From positions 1-32,419 of the forward strand of contig SKPS01000153.1 of the NCBI GenBank assembly GCA_007119395.1: a stretch of DNA of 32,419 nt, written 5' to 3'. The stretch is from Lentimicrobiaceae bacterium (lineage in GTDB: Bacteria; Bacteroidota; Bacteroidia; Bacteroidales; SKPS01). Below, in pieces: positions 25,355-32,273 of this stretch (positions within the stretch are counted from its first letter, which is position 1; every line of letters begins with the position of its first letter). Made by a program: the position numbers and the translations under genes. Under the pieces are notes generated by a model. The model was not told the origin of the DNA, ran no database searches, and was given only the letters and a program-made list of their open reading frames with translations.

Positions 25355-26065
25355 CTATACAATGGTTTTTACCCTGTTTCTCTCCTGAATGTATTGTTCA
25401 TATTTCCCTTCAAAGCGGATTCTCGCAGCCACTACAGTATCAAACTGTTTCAGGCTGGCAATCAGCAATTCACACACCTCCCTCAGCGCCATATTTCCCC
25501 CTGTAGAGCCGGTGATATAATCAGCCAAACGGTGTTCCAATACATATCGTCTGGTAAGGGGAGCTGCCGGCTGGTTAAAAAACAGCCTCAGCCCGCACCG
25601 CTGAGCCAAGGTGAAATCAATGATGTCATCAAAAAAAAATGCTGTCTCTTCCGGTACCACTGCATGGTCACGTGACAGAACAGAAAGCGCTTCATCCTTA
25701 CGCTTCACACCTGTCATTACCATATTAAAGTGCTCACGGGTTGCAAACTGCTTCGCTGTTTTATTGTCAGCACCCGACACGATCGCAGTAATGGGCATCT
25801 CCCCCTTGTTTTGTAGCCAGATGGCAAAACGGAGCATGTTCACCCCCATTGAGTCAGCCTCCGTGAAGCCACTTCCGTCGAGATGGGTCTTATGGCCATT
25901 GTTGAATACACCGTCCCAGTCGAATACCAAAGCCCTGACACGCGCTAAACGCCCGGCAAATGATGCATACCCCTCAGGAAACTCACCCCCCAACTCTTTG
26001 AAAGGGGTGATGAGCGCGCTGTCAAACCCAGGCTGTTGTTGTGGATCGTGATGCATGTTGTTCAC
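25355..26065 (-). CDS. HAD-superfamily phosphatase, KdsC-like, with N-terminal extension
   Basis: This 236-residue protein carries the KdsC-type HAD core: FDWDGVFNNG (Asp49 nucleophile and Asp51), motif II IVSG (Ser97), Lys121/Lys123, the acidic FFFDDIID (Asp146-Asp147), and the end signature TGGNMALREVCELL. KdsC removes phosphate from Kdo 8-phosphate. The protein is about 60 residues longer than a normal KdsC: 40 at the N-terminus and a C-terminal tail. The family ITGR motif has become VSGADN, losing the Arg. The GTG start overlaps the transaldolase-CBS stop (GTGA); an ATG at 26056 is an alternative. It is the last gene of the operon and likely acts on the product of the KdsA-like protein. 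Confidence 0.8.
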   Translation of the reverse strand: MNNMHHDPQQQPGFDSALITPFKELGGEFPEGYASFAGRLARVRALVFDWDGVFNNGHKTHLDGSGFTEADSMGVNMLRFAIWLQNKGEMPITAIVSGADNKTAKQFATREHFNMVMTGVKRKDEALSVLSRDHAVVPEETAFFFDDIIDFTLAQRCGLRLFFNQPAAPLTRRYVLEHRLADYITGSTGGNMALREVCELLIASLKQFDTVVAARIRFEGKYEQYIQERNRVKTIV

Positions 26066-27084
26066 GGCCTGCCGTTTTTAAAGAGATCATGGATGTCCAT
26101 GATGCCGATTGGCTTACCATCTTTGGTAACCACAATGTTATCGATTTTCTTTTTCCTGAACAACAATGAAGCATTGTGCAGTGACTCCTCTGCATCGATG
26201 CAGACAGGTGTTTTCACGGGCATGGTATCGAGCTTTTTACGAAGAATTCCTTCCCCTTGTTGCTCAAGCATTCTACGCAGGTCTCCATCGGTGAAGATTC
26301 CTATCAGTGCTCCGTTGTCGTCTGTGATGCTGACGGCGCCAAACTGTGAAGTGGTCATAATGACCAGTGCATCCAGGATGGTTTTATGATGGCTTATGGT
26401 GGAGGGTGCATCTGAGATCACCTGGTGAACCTTAAGGGTGATGAGTCTGGTGTGCTCAAAGAACTGCTGTGTGCCAATGTCGGTGAAATGGTTTTTGAAC
26501 AATTGCTTCATCACCTTCCAGGGAATGGTACAGGCATGTACGCCAAGGTTCAATGCGTTGCGAACGTGTTCTGAATGCCTGACGGATGAGAACATAATTT
26601 TCGAAGGATATCGGTACCTGTCGGTGATCTCAACACATTGCCTGATGAGCCCCAGTGCGTCGTGCCCTTCGTCCTGCAATCGGCCTACCAATGGGCACAC
26701 ATAGGTGGCCCCTGCCGACAACGCCATATAGGCCTGCTGAATCGTATAGACTAGATGTACGTTCACCATCAGCCCTTGATCAATCAACTGCCTGCACGCC
26801 TTTATGCCGTCGGTGCTGACAGGGATTTTAAAGACTGTTCGTGACGGGTCGAGGCCCAATCCGATCAAACGATGCGCTTCAGAACAGATCTCCTCAGCAT
26901 CTTCTCCCAGTGCTTCCACCTGCAAAACAGGCACCCTGGTGGAGAGCTGAAGAATGGTGCTGTTGATGTCTGTGATACCATCACGGTGCATAAAAGTTGG
27001 TGTGGTGGTAAGCCCCGCAAGGATGCCCAATGACGCGGCCTCTTCAATCTCTTCAATATTGGCTGAATCAAGGTATAATTCCAT
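26062..27084 (-). CDS. TalC/FSA-type transaldolase fused to a KdsD-like CBS pair
   Basis: This 340-residue protein has two parts. Residues 1-220 align without gaps at the start to small transaldolases/fructose-6-phosphate aldolases: MELYLDSAN (Asp6), Schiff-base Lys86 in VFKIPVS, GATYVCPLVGRL (Arg135), and the SSVRH strand. The otherwise near-invariant TTNPS is TTTPT (Asn28 to Thr), and the expected Thr near 109-110 is His110. Residues about 228-340 are a tandem CBS module with IGIFTDGDLRR and a HDLFKNG end, as in the CBS tail of KdsD/KpsF arabinose-5-phosphate isomerases. The SIS isomerase domain is absent. It overlaps the kdsA-like gene by 17 nt and the HAD gene by 4. I infer a role in supplying an aldose phosphate to the KdsA-like enzyme. 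The ATG at 27084 gives the family start. Confidence 0.88.
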   Translation of the reverse strand: MELYLDSANIEEIEEAASLGILAGLTTTPTFMHRDGITDINSTILQLSTRVPVLQVEALGEDAEEICSEAHRLIGLGLDPSRTVFKIPVSTDGIKACRQLIDQGLMVNVHLVYTIQQAYMALSAGATYVCPLVGRLQDEGHDALGLIRQCVEITDRYRYPSKIMFSSVRHSEHVRNALNLGVHACTIPWKVMKQLFKNHFTDIGTQQFFEHTRLITLKVHQVISDAPSTISHHKTILDALVIMTTSQFGAVSITDDNGALIGIFTDGDLRRMLEQQGEGILRKKLDTMPVKTPVCIDAEESLHNASLLFRKKKIDNIVVTKDGKPIGIMDIHDLFKNGRP

Positions 27085-27964
27085 GTTCGTTTTTGTATTG
27101 GTTGATCGTGTTATGTATCTCAAGCAGTGGTTTTAAAAACATTTCCAAGTGTTGGGTATGCATTTGGCTTGCTGCATCGCACAACGCTTTGTCTGGTGCT
27201 GTGTGGGTTTCAATGAAAAGTCCGTCAATGCCTGCTGCCACGGCACTTCGTGCCAGTACACTCAAATATTCACGGGAACCGCCGGCTGGGTTGGAGCTTG
27301 GAATTCCATATCGTCTTACTGAATGTGTAACATCAAATACCACCGGGCATCCGGTTCGTTGCAGATGGTAAAAGCTCCGTGGATCAACCACCAGGTCGTT
27401 GTAACCAAAAGAGTAACCTCGCTCGGTTACCAGGATATTTCTGTTCCCTGCAGCCTCCACCTTGGCAACAGGCTTCAACATCTGTTCCGGTGCCAGAAAC
27501 TGACCTCGTTTGATGTTGACGACCTTGTTCGTTGAGGCCACCTTTTCCAATAGCTCGGTCTGCATGCATAGGTAGGCTGGTATTTGCAATACATCCAATA
27601 CAGCTGCCGCCTCATCAACGTGTTCGGGATAGTGCACATCCGATAACACAGGGAAGCCAAAATCGCCTCTGATCCGTTCCAGAATCCGCAACCCTTTTTC
27701 AAGCCCGGGGCCACGGTAGTAATTGGCAACACTGCGGTTGTCTTTGAGGAAAGAGGATTTGAAAATCACAGGTATGTTTAATCTGGCTGAAATACCTGCC
27801 AGTTGCTCAGCTACCTGCATCATAAGAGGCTCCTCTTCAATCACACAAGGGCCTGAAATTAAAAAGAGGGGAGGTGCTCCGCATACCAAGTCACCTATCA
27901 CCACCTGATGCTTTGTGCGTGACAGGTGACGATCGATTGGCCTAAGGTTGTTTTTCGTAGTCAT
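27068..27964 (-). CDS. KdsA-like 3-deoxy-ulosonate phosphate synthase (Kdo-8-P synthase family)
   Basis: KdsA condenses phosphoenolpyruvate with arabinose 5-phosphate to Kdo 8-phosphate. The 298-residue protein has the metal-dependent type ligands: Cys40 in ISGPCVIE, His214 in FDVTHSV, Glu252 in LFIETH and Asp263 in ALCDAASQ. It also has the A5P/PEP-region Lys69 and Lys74-x-Asn76-Arg77-Ser78. Deviations: the FLxRQTDL signature reads YLCMQTEL, so the Arg (Arg168 in the E. coli enzyme, by my recollection a PEP contact) is Met134. The DVHE motif is DVHY, and the loop DKANR is LKDNR. It may therefore be a paralogue with changed specificity. I chose the ATG at 27964, 14 nt after the Ig-lipoprotein stop; the longer frame would overlap that gene. 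Confidence 0.87.
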   Translation of the reverse strand: MTTKNNLRPIDRHLSRTKHQVVIGDLVCGAPPLFLISGPCVIEEEPLMMQVAEQLAGISARLNIPVIFKSSFLKDNRSVANYYRGPGLEKGLRILERIRGDFGFPVLSDVHYPEHVDEAAAVLDVLQIPAYLCMQTELLEKVASTNKVVNIKRGQFLAPEQMLKPVAKVEAAGNRNILVTERGYSFGYNDLVVDPRSFYHLQRTGCPVVFDVTHSVRRYGIPSSNPAGGSREYLSVLARSAVAAGIDGLFIETHTAPDKALCDAASQMHTQHLEMFLKPLLEIHNTINQYKNEHGIIP

Positions 27965-27978
27965 ATCTGCATTGCTGG

Positions 27979-29787
27979 TTAAAAACTGATTTCCCAAACT
28001 ACCTCTTCCTCCCAGTTGGCTCGCAAAGAGACGGCACTGGGGATCACCTTCACTTTTTCGGGTTGTATTCTTTTCCAATAGTCACCGGTATCCCACCTGC
28101 CATTGCCATTGCTGTCGAGAATCGCTTTCAGGTAGTACTGTCCGGCAGGCAGGTATGGGAAAGTGATGGCCCCATCCTCAGAGAGGTTGCCACGGGTTAT
28201 CTCATTCATTCTTTCATCTGTGAGCAGCACAATCACTGAGGTTGCCTGCTCACCTTCCAATCCTGAAATCAACGTAAGGGTTCCAAAGTCTTCGCTGCGT
28301 GCCGGTGTAAAATGATAGCGGATGGTATCGTTGTTTGTGCCATCCCAGCCTGTAATCATTCCGGCGGGAATCATCAGGGTATACTCTGTGCCCTGTTCCA
28401 GGGTATTGGTAATTGCGAAGCGTATGGGTACCAGGGAGTCGATCACCTGAAGCTGCAGCGGGATAGTGTCTTCAGAAGTGGAGAGTGTGCTGCTGGTCAG
28501 GTCTATATGGCTCAATGGTGACGAGAAGGTAATGATGGGGTCACGTGCTGGCCTCAAAGAGCCACCGCGAGGCACATTCATCGACAGGGTGGTGGTGGGT
28601 TCCCGTAACCTGGTTCGGCCGGTACCGGTGGGCTGCCGAAGAGCAGTCCGCAGCGTGTCTGCGAAATAGGGTGTGTCAACAATAGCAAGCGGCAATGCTT
28701 CAAAGGTGTGTTGCTGTAACCATACCCACAAGGTGTCACGACCGGGCGTTAATTGCCATAGCATGATGGAGTCGAGACCCGGCTCAGGAGAAAAGATGTC
28801 AGGTTGCTGAACCGGATAACGGAATGCTACATACGCTTTGTTCCTGCCGTCTGATCGCGATGTAACCACTCTTTGGACACTGTCCTCTCCAACGAACATA
28901 CGCAATACAAAAGGTTCAGAATGTGTGGTGACTGTGTCTGTTCCATTTTCTGTGAGCGTATCCAATGTTGATTCATCGGTGGTGATAACAGCCGAGAGTG
29001 TATCGGAGAGCCCGGCGTTGCTCAAGGTGTCAGGATCGTCCGGTGGAGGCGACGGCATCCGCCATGGTCTCACAGGCTCGCTGTGAAAGGCCACCCCTTC
29101 GGTGAGGAGGTCGTAACGCATGTTGTTGTTCAGGTCAGCCAAGGCAAACAAATGATACAGCGTGTCAGCAATGTGTTGAAATTCAAAATGGCCGTTTTGG
29201 TCAGGGCGCGTAACATACCGCGGCTTCTCCAGGGCCACGGCTGAATCGCTCATGGGGAGCTTGTAGAGCATCACCAGGATGTTCTCTTCAACCTCCTGAT
29301 CCCACGCATTGAACACCCTCCCTTTAATGGTGTGCTGATCGATCTGCGGACCGGTTGAAAAGTAATAGGTATATGGTGGCAGCGGGTTCCCTTCGGTGAT
29401 GTCTTTGATGGCATCACCAAAGAAAAAGGCATAGGTTGCATTGGAGATTAAAGTGTCATGGAACCTGATGGTAAGATTTCTGCCACGAAGTCTTATCTCT
29501 ACCGGATTAGCAAGAGGTGGTGAAACGAGGAGCTGTTGCTGCAGGTTTCCGGTTTGAATGAACTCACTAAAGCGCAATGTAAAGCTGTTCTCTGTGAAAT
29601 CGACACCACCGGAGGGGGGTGTCTCCAGGATCACTTCCGGCGGAGTGGTATCACGCGGGCCACCCGTGGGAGATACAATGTTAGCACAACCGGCAGTCAA
29701 CAATGCAAGCAGATAGATGATCCCCCTTTTCGGCACGGCCGAAGTGATCTTGTGTCGCAGGTTCTGCATTATACAAAGTTCTTTCAT
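27979..29787 (-). CDS. Ig-like (SbsA/Big_5-type) domain lipoprotein
   Basis: This 602-residue protein has a signal sequence ending in the lipobox LTAGC (Cys34), so it is a predicted lipoprotein. The mature start (SPTGGPRDTTPPEVILETPPSGG) and FTLRFSEFIQTGNLQQQLLVSPPL match the Ig-like bacterial surface domain family Big_5. Further beta-rich segments follow, including a late one of SpaA/carboxypeptidase-regulatory character (YLPAGQYYLKAILDSNGNGRWDTGDYW). The middle, about residues 190-300, is Ser/Thr/Asp-rich. Function unknown; envelope located. The ATG at 29787 overlaps the permease stop (ATGA). An alternative ATG at 29769 gives a shorter signal with the same lipobox. Confidence 0.82.
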   Translation of the reverse strand: MKELCIMQNLRHKITSAVPKRGIIYLLALLTAGCANIVSPTGGPRDTTPPEVILETPPSGGVDFTENSFTLRFSEFIQTGNLQQQLLVSPPLANPVEIRLRGRNLTIRFHDTLISNATYAFFFGDAIKDITEGNPLPPYTYYFSTGPQIDQHTIKGRVFNAWDQEVEENILVMLYKLPMSDSAVALEKPRYVTRPDQNGHFEFQHIADTLYHLFALADLNNNMRYDLLTEGVAFHSEPVRPWRMPSPPPDDPDTLSNAGLSDTLSAVITTDESTLDTLTENGTDTVTTHSEPFVLRMFVGEDSVQRVVTSRSDGRNKAYVAFRYPVQQPDIFSPEPGLDSIMLWQLTPGRDTLWVWLQQHTFEALPLAIVDTPYFADTLRTALRQPTGTGRTRLREPTTTLSMNVPRGGSLRPARDPIITFSSPLSHIDLTSSTLSTSEDTIPLQLQVIDSLVPIRFAITNTLEQGTEYTLMIPAGMITGWDGTNNDTIRYHFTPARSEDFGTLTLISGLEGEQATSVIVLLTDERMNEITRGNLSEDGAITFPYLPAGQYYLKAILDSNGNGRWDTGDYWKRIQPEKVKVIPSAVSLRANWEEEVVWEISF

Positions 29788-31010
29788 AGTTTGAATTCTA
29801 CTACATCAGGTGACAACCGTCGTACCGGCAGCCAGGCAGCCAGCAAACCAATGGTCATCACCGAGAAAAATATCAGCACAAAATCAGCCCAATGAATCTT
29901 TACGGGATAAGTATCGAAAACCAGGGTATCCGCTACCCCAATGCCAATGAGACCAAACTGTTGCTGTATCCAGGCCAGCAACCCTCCGATAAAAAGGCCC
30001 GTGACAACACCCACGAAAGAGATCTGTAGCCCCTCGAGTAAAAAGATTCTGCGGATGATGCGGTTGCTGGCTCCCATTGCCTGCAAAATGGCGATGTCTT
30101 TCTTTTTCTCCAGAATCAGCATTGTAAGAGACCCGACAACGTTGAAGATGGCCAGTAACAGAATAAAAGAGAGGATGGCAAAGATCGCCCATTTCTCTGA
30201 TCGTATGATTCTGTATAAAAGCTCCTGTTGCTCAAACCGGTCTTGAATCACATATTTCTCTCCCATCAATTGCTGCAACTGCTCTTTGATTCGACGTGTT
30301 GATGCGTTGGGCTTCAGGCCGAGTTCCAGTGAAGTGATTTCGTTGTCGTATGCCATCAGGTCACGCATAAGGTCTATGGGTACCAAAACATACCGGTTGT
30401 CGATCTCTTGTTGCACGGAAAACACCCCTGATGGCCACATCTCTCTGGTGGTGAAAGCCGAAAGTCTGTCGCCGGGTGAAGCAAACCGGTTGGCCATGTA
30501 CACCTCTACGGGGTGTTCAGCCACATCGATGATGGCACCCAGCCTGAAAGCAACACCCGATCCAAAGACTGCACGCGGCATCCTTCCGGGTGCCACCACA
30601 AAGTTGCCCGCATAGACCATGGTGTCCAACCCTGTCATCTCATCGTAATAACCGCTAACACCTTTTAGTGTTGCCAAATGCTGCTTTTCACGGAAACGCA
30701 ATAAAGCGTTCTCTTCGATCACCTCATGGTAATGAACAATCCCTTCCACACCTCTGATCTCCTGAGCCATATATTCGTCGATCTCAAAGGTCTTCCCTTC
30801 AGCAGCCGTAACCCTGATGTCAGGGTGAAAAGCATTGAACAGAGAAAGCACCACCCCTTCAAATCCATTAAAAACAGACAATACCAAAATAAACGCCATG
30901 CTGCCACCCATCACCCCAATGGCCGAAATCGCAGAAATCAGGTTGATGGCATTGTGCTTCTTTTTTGAAAGGAGGTAACGCCTGGCTATATATAATGGAA
31001 AGAGATTCAT
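29784..31010 (-). CDS. FtsX/LolC-LolE-like ABC transporter permease
   Basis: This 408-residue protein has the MacB-type layout: an N-terminal helix (about 20-47, NAINLISAISAIGVMGGSMAFILVLSVFNGF in part), a large periplasmic domain (about 50-270), and three C-terminal helices with the coupling helix ILQAMGASNRIIRRIFLLEG. The YIARRYLLSKK start is typical of LolC/LolE and FtsX-type lipoprotein-release permeases. No ATPase gene (LolD) is in the window. The lipoprotein gene immediately downstream and the coupled stop/start (ATGA) make a link between the two plausible. Confidence 0.88.
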   Translation of the reverse strand: MNLFPLYIARRYLLSKKKHNAINLISAISAIGVMGGSMAFILVLSVFNGFEGVVLSLFNAFHPDIRVTAAEGKTFEIDEYMAQEIRGVEGIVHYHEVIEENALLRFREKQHLATLKGVSGYYDEMTGLDTMVYAGNFVVAPGRMPRAVFGSGVAFRLGAIIDVAEHPVEVYMANRFASPGDRLSAFTTREMWPSGVFSVQQEIDNRYVLVPIDLMRDLMAYDNEITSLELGLKPNASTRRIKEQLQQLMGEKYVIQDRFEQQELLYRIIRSEKWAIFAILSFILLLAIFNVVGSLTMLILEKKKDIAILQAMGASNRIIRRIFLLEGLQISFVGVVTGLFIGGLLAWIQQQFGLIGIGVADTLVFDTYPVKIHWADFVLIFFSVMTIGLLAAWLPVRRLSPDVVEFKL

Positions 31011-31348
31011 TCCTGCAATAACCGGTCAATGTTGTCGATATAGTCCAATGAATCATCTTCATAAAACTCTAACGCAGGAATCACCCTTAACTGATGTCGC
31101 ATGGCACGCCCCAGTTGAAACCGGATTTCACCCCCCTTTTCACGGATCTTCTCCACCAATAACGATTTGTCAGTTGTGCCAAATATACTCAGGTACACTC
31201 TGGCTATCTGCAAATCTTTCGTAATGCGTACTCCGGTTACCGTAACCAAAGCACCACTCCCCCAGATACCCTGACCCTCGCGCTGAAACAGCTCTCCCAT
31301 CTCCTTCTGTATCTGCTTTGAAACACGTTGTTGTCTGACAGAATCCAT
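31007..31348 (-). CDS. rbfA: Ribosome-binding factor A
   Basis: RbfA is a 30S maturation and cold-shock factor that binds near 16S helix 1. The 113-residue protein starts RQQRVSKQIQKEMGELFQ and has the KH-like VTVTGVRITKDLQIARVYLSIFG core, both characteristic. I chose the ATG at 31348: the longer frame adds 15 residues with no family support. The stop overlaps the next ATG (ATGA), opening the six-gene operon that reaches 25355. Confidence 0.94.
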   Translation of the reverse strand: MDSVRQQRVSKQIQKEMGELFQREGQGIWGSGALVTVTGVRITKDLQIARVYLSIFGTTDKSLLVEKIREKGGEIRFQLGRAMRHQLRVIPALEFYEDDSLDYIDNIDRLLQE

Positions 31349-31376
31349 CGTTGTGCATTTATCGGTTGTGATGTGG

Positions 31377-31405
31377 CAAAGATAACGTTTCATCCGTTAC
31401 CTTTG
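31377..31405. promoter_or_regulatory. Divergent promoter region with two mirrored -7 boxes (rbfA and PNPOx gene)
   Basis: Two 13-nt arms, GGCAAAGATAACG (31375-31387) and CGTTACCTTTGCC (31395-31407), form an inverted repeat with one mismatch. The left arm contains TATCTTTG on the minus strand (31384-31377), 28 nt before the rbfA ATG. The right contains TACCTTTG on the plus strand (31398-31405), about 105 nt before the PNPOx ATG. Both match TAnnTTTG exactly, but neither has a clear TTG at -33. Confidence 0.45.
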
Positions 31406-31509
31406 CCGAACTGTTTTATAAATGTGTTTGTTATACATTCACACCGTTATTAACATCCAGCGGTTTTTATTCACAGTGTATATTGTATCTATAACAAAAA
31501 CAAATTGTT

Positions 31510-31989
31510 ATGCCAAGGCATATCCAATGCAATACCCCAACACCTGACCCGCGTATGGTCACCTTTGTTCGTGAGCACCATGTGATGACCCTCGCTACCA
31601 CCGATGCATCGATGACCCCATGGTGCGCATCGTGCTTTTATGTGTATATGCCCAAAACAAACCAATTCGTCTTTACCACAGATGAAGAGACACGCCATGG
31701 CCGACAGATGATCGACAATCCGGTAGTAGGTGCATGTATCGCTTTGGAAACCAATATTACAGGCAAAATTCGGGGGGTCCAAATCACCGGTGTGGTAAAA
31801 AAAGCCACAGGCAAAGAACACTTCAGGGCCTCTTTGGCTTTCCTTAGAAAATTTCCGATCGCAGCCCTGAAAAAAACCACCCTGTGGATCCTCGAACCAC
31901 ACCATATTAAAATGACCGATAACCGGCTTGGTTTCGGAGTAAAACTGCTGTGGGACCAACCTGTATCATCGGACAGTAGCACAACATAG
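31510..31989 (+). CDS. PNPOx-like (split-barrel flavin-binding) family protein, YhbP-like
   Basis: This 159-residue protein has the split-barrel fold pattern of the pyridoxamine 5'-phosphate oxidase superfamily: VREHHVMTLATTDASMTPWCASCFYVY, a FVFTTDEETRHGRQM strand-turn-helix, and IRGVQITGVVKKATG. Size and motifs resemble the UPF0306/YhbP-type group rather than true PdxH. The substrate and flavin use are unknown. Cytoplasmic, no signal. It stands alone, divergent from rbfA and followed by a gene of unknown function. Confidence 0.78.
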   Translation: MPRHIQCNTPTPDPRMVTFVREHHVMTLATTDASMTPWCASCFYVYMPKTNQFVFTTDEETRHGRQMIDNPVVGACIALETNITGKIRGVQITGVVKKATGKEHFRASLAFLRKFPIAALKKTTLWILEPHHIKMTDNRLGFGVKLLWDQPVSSDSSTT

Positions 31990-32147
31990 CCGATACCAGA
32001 CAGATGGAGCATGTGTTTATAATATTGATTTAGAACAAATTAACATAATCAAGGGGTCGTTACGGATTTATTACGGTTTTTTGTGCTCTTATGCAGTGTG
32101 TTAAGTCGTCACGTTGAAAACTCCATCGGATTGTTAAAAAAAAAGTG

Positions 32148-32178
32148 TTGCCCACAGCGAGTTGTCGGGTTATCTTCG
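32148..32178 (+). promoter_or_regulatory. Candidate promoter for the gene starting at 32274
   Basis: TTG (32148-32150), a 20-nt spacer, then TATCTTCG (32171-32178), which differs from TAnnTTTG at one position. Predicted leader about 90 nt. Confidence 0.45.
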
Positions 32179-32273
32179 TTAGCGAAAAACTGCCTGGGAT
32201 TTATTTTTACAGTGTGTTAAAAACCAAGCTATTAAAGAAAACGTTACGATAATTTTTTTTGAAAGGAAGAGGG

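Noticed and set aside
26062..27084. Possible sequencing artefact joining two genes (transaldolase and a truncated KdsD)
   Set aside because: The frame is continuous through the junction with an ordinary linker, no low-complexity or frameshift sign, and a single overlap-coupled start; it reads as a real fusion, though one sequence cannot prove it.
27965..28078. 38-residue N-terminal extension of the kdsA-like frame
   Set aside because: Would overlap the Ig-lipoprotein gene by 100 nt; ATG at 27964 is 14 nt after its stop and gives a family-like length.
30966..30980. GAAAGGAGGTAACG on the plus strand, a perfect Shine-Dalgarno-like sequence
   Set aside because: It is antisense inside the permease gene (coding for the LLSKK region) and no plausible frame follows.
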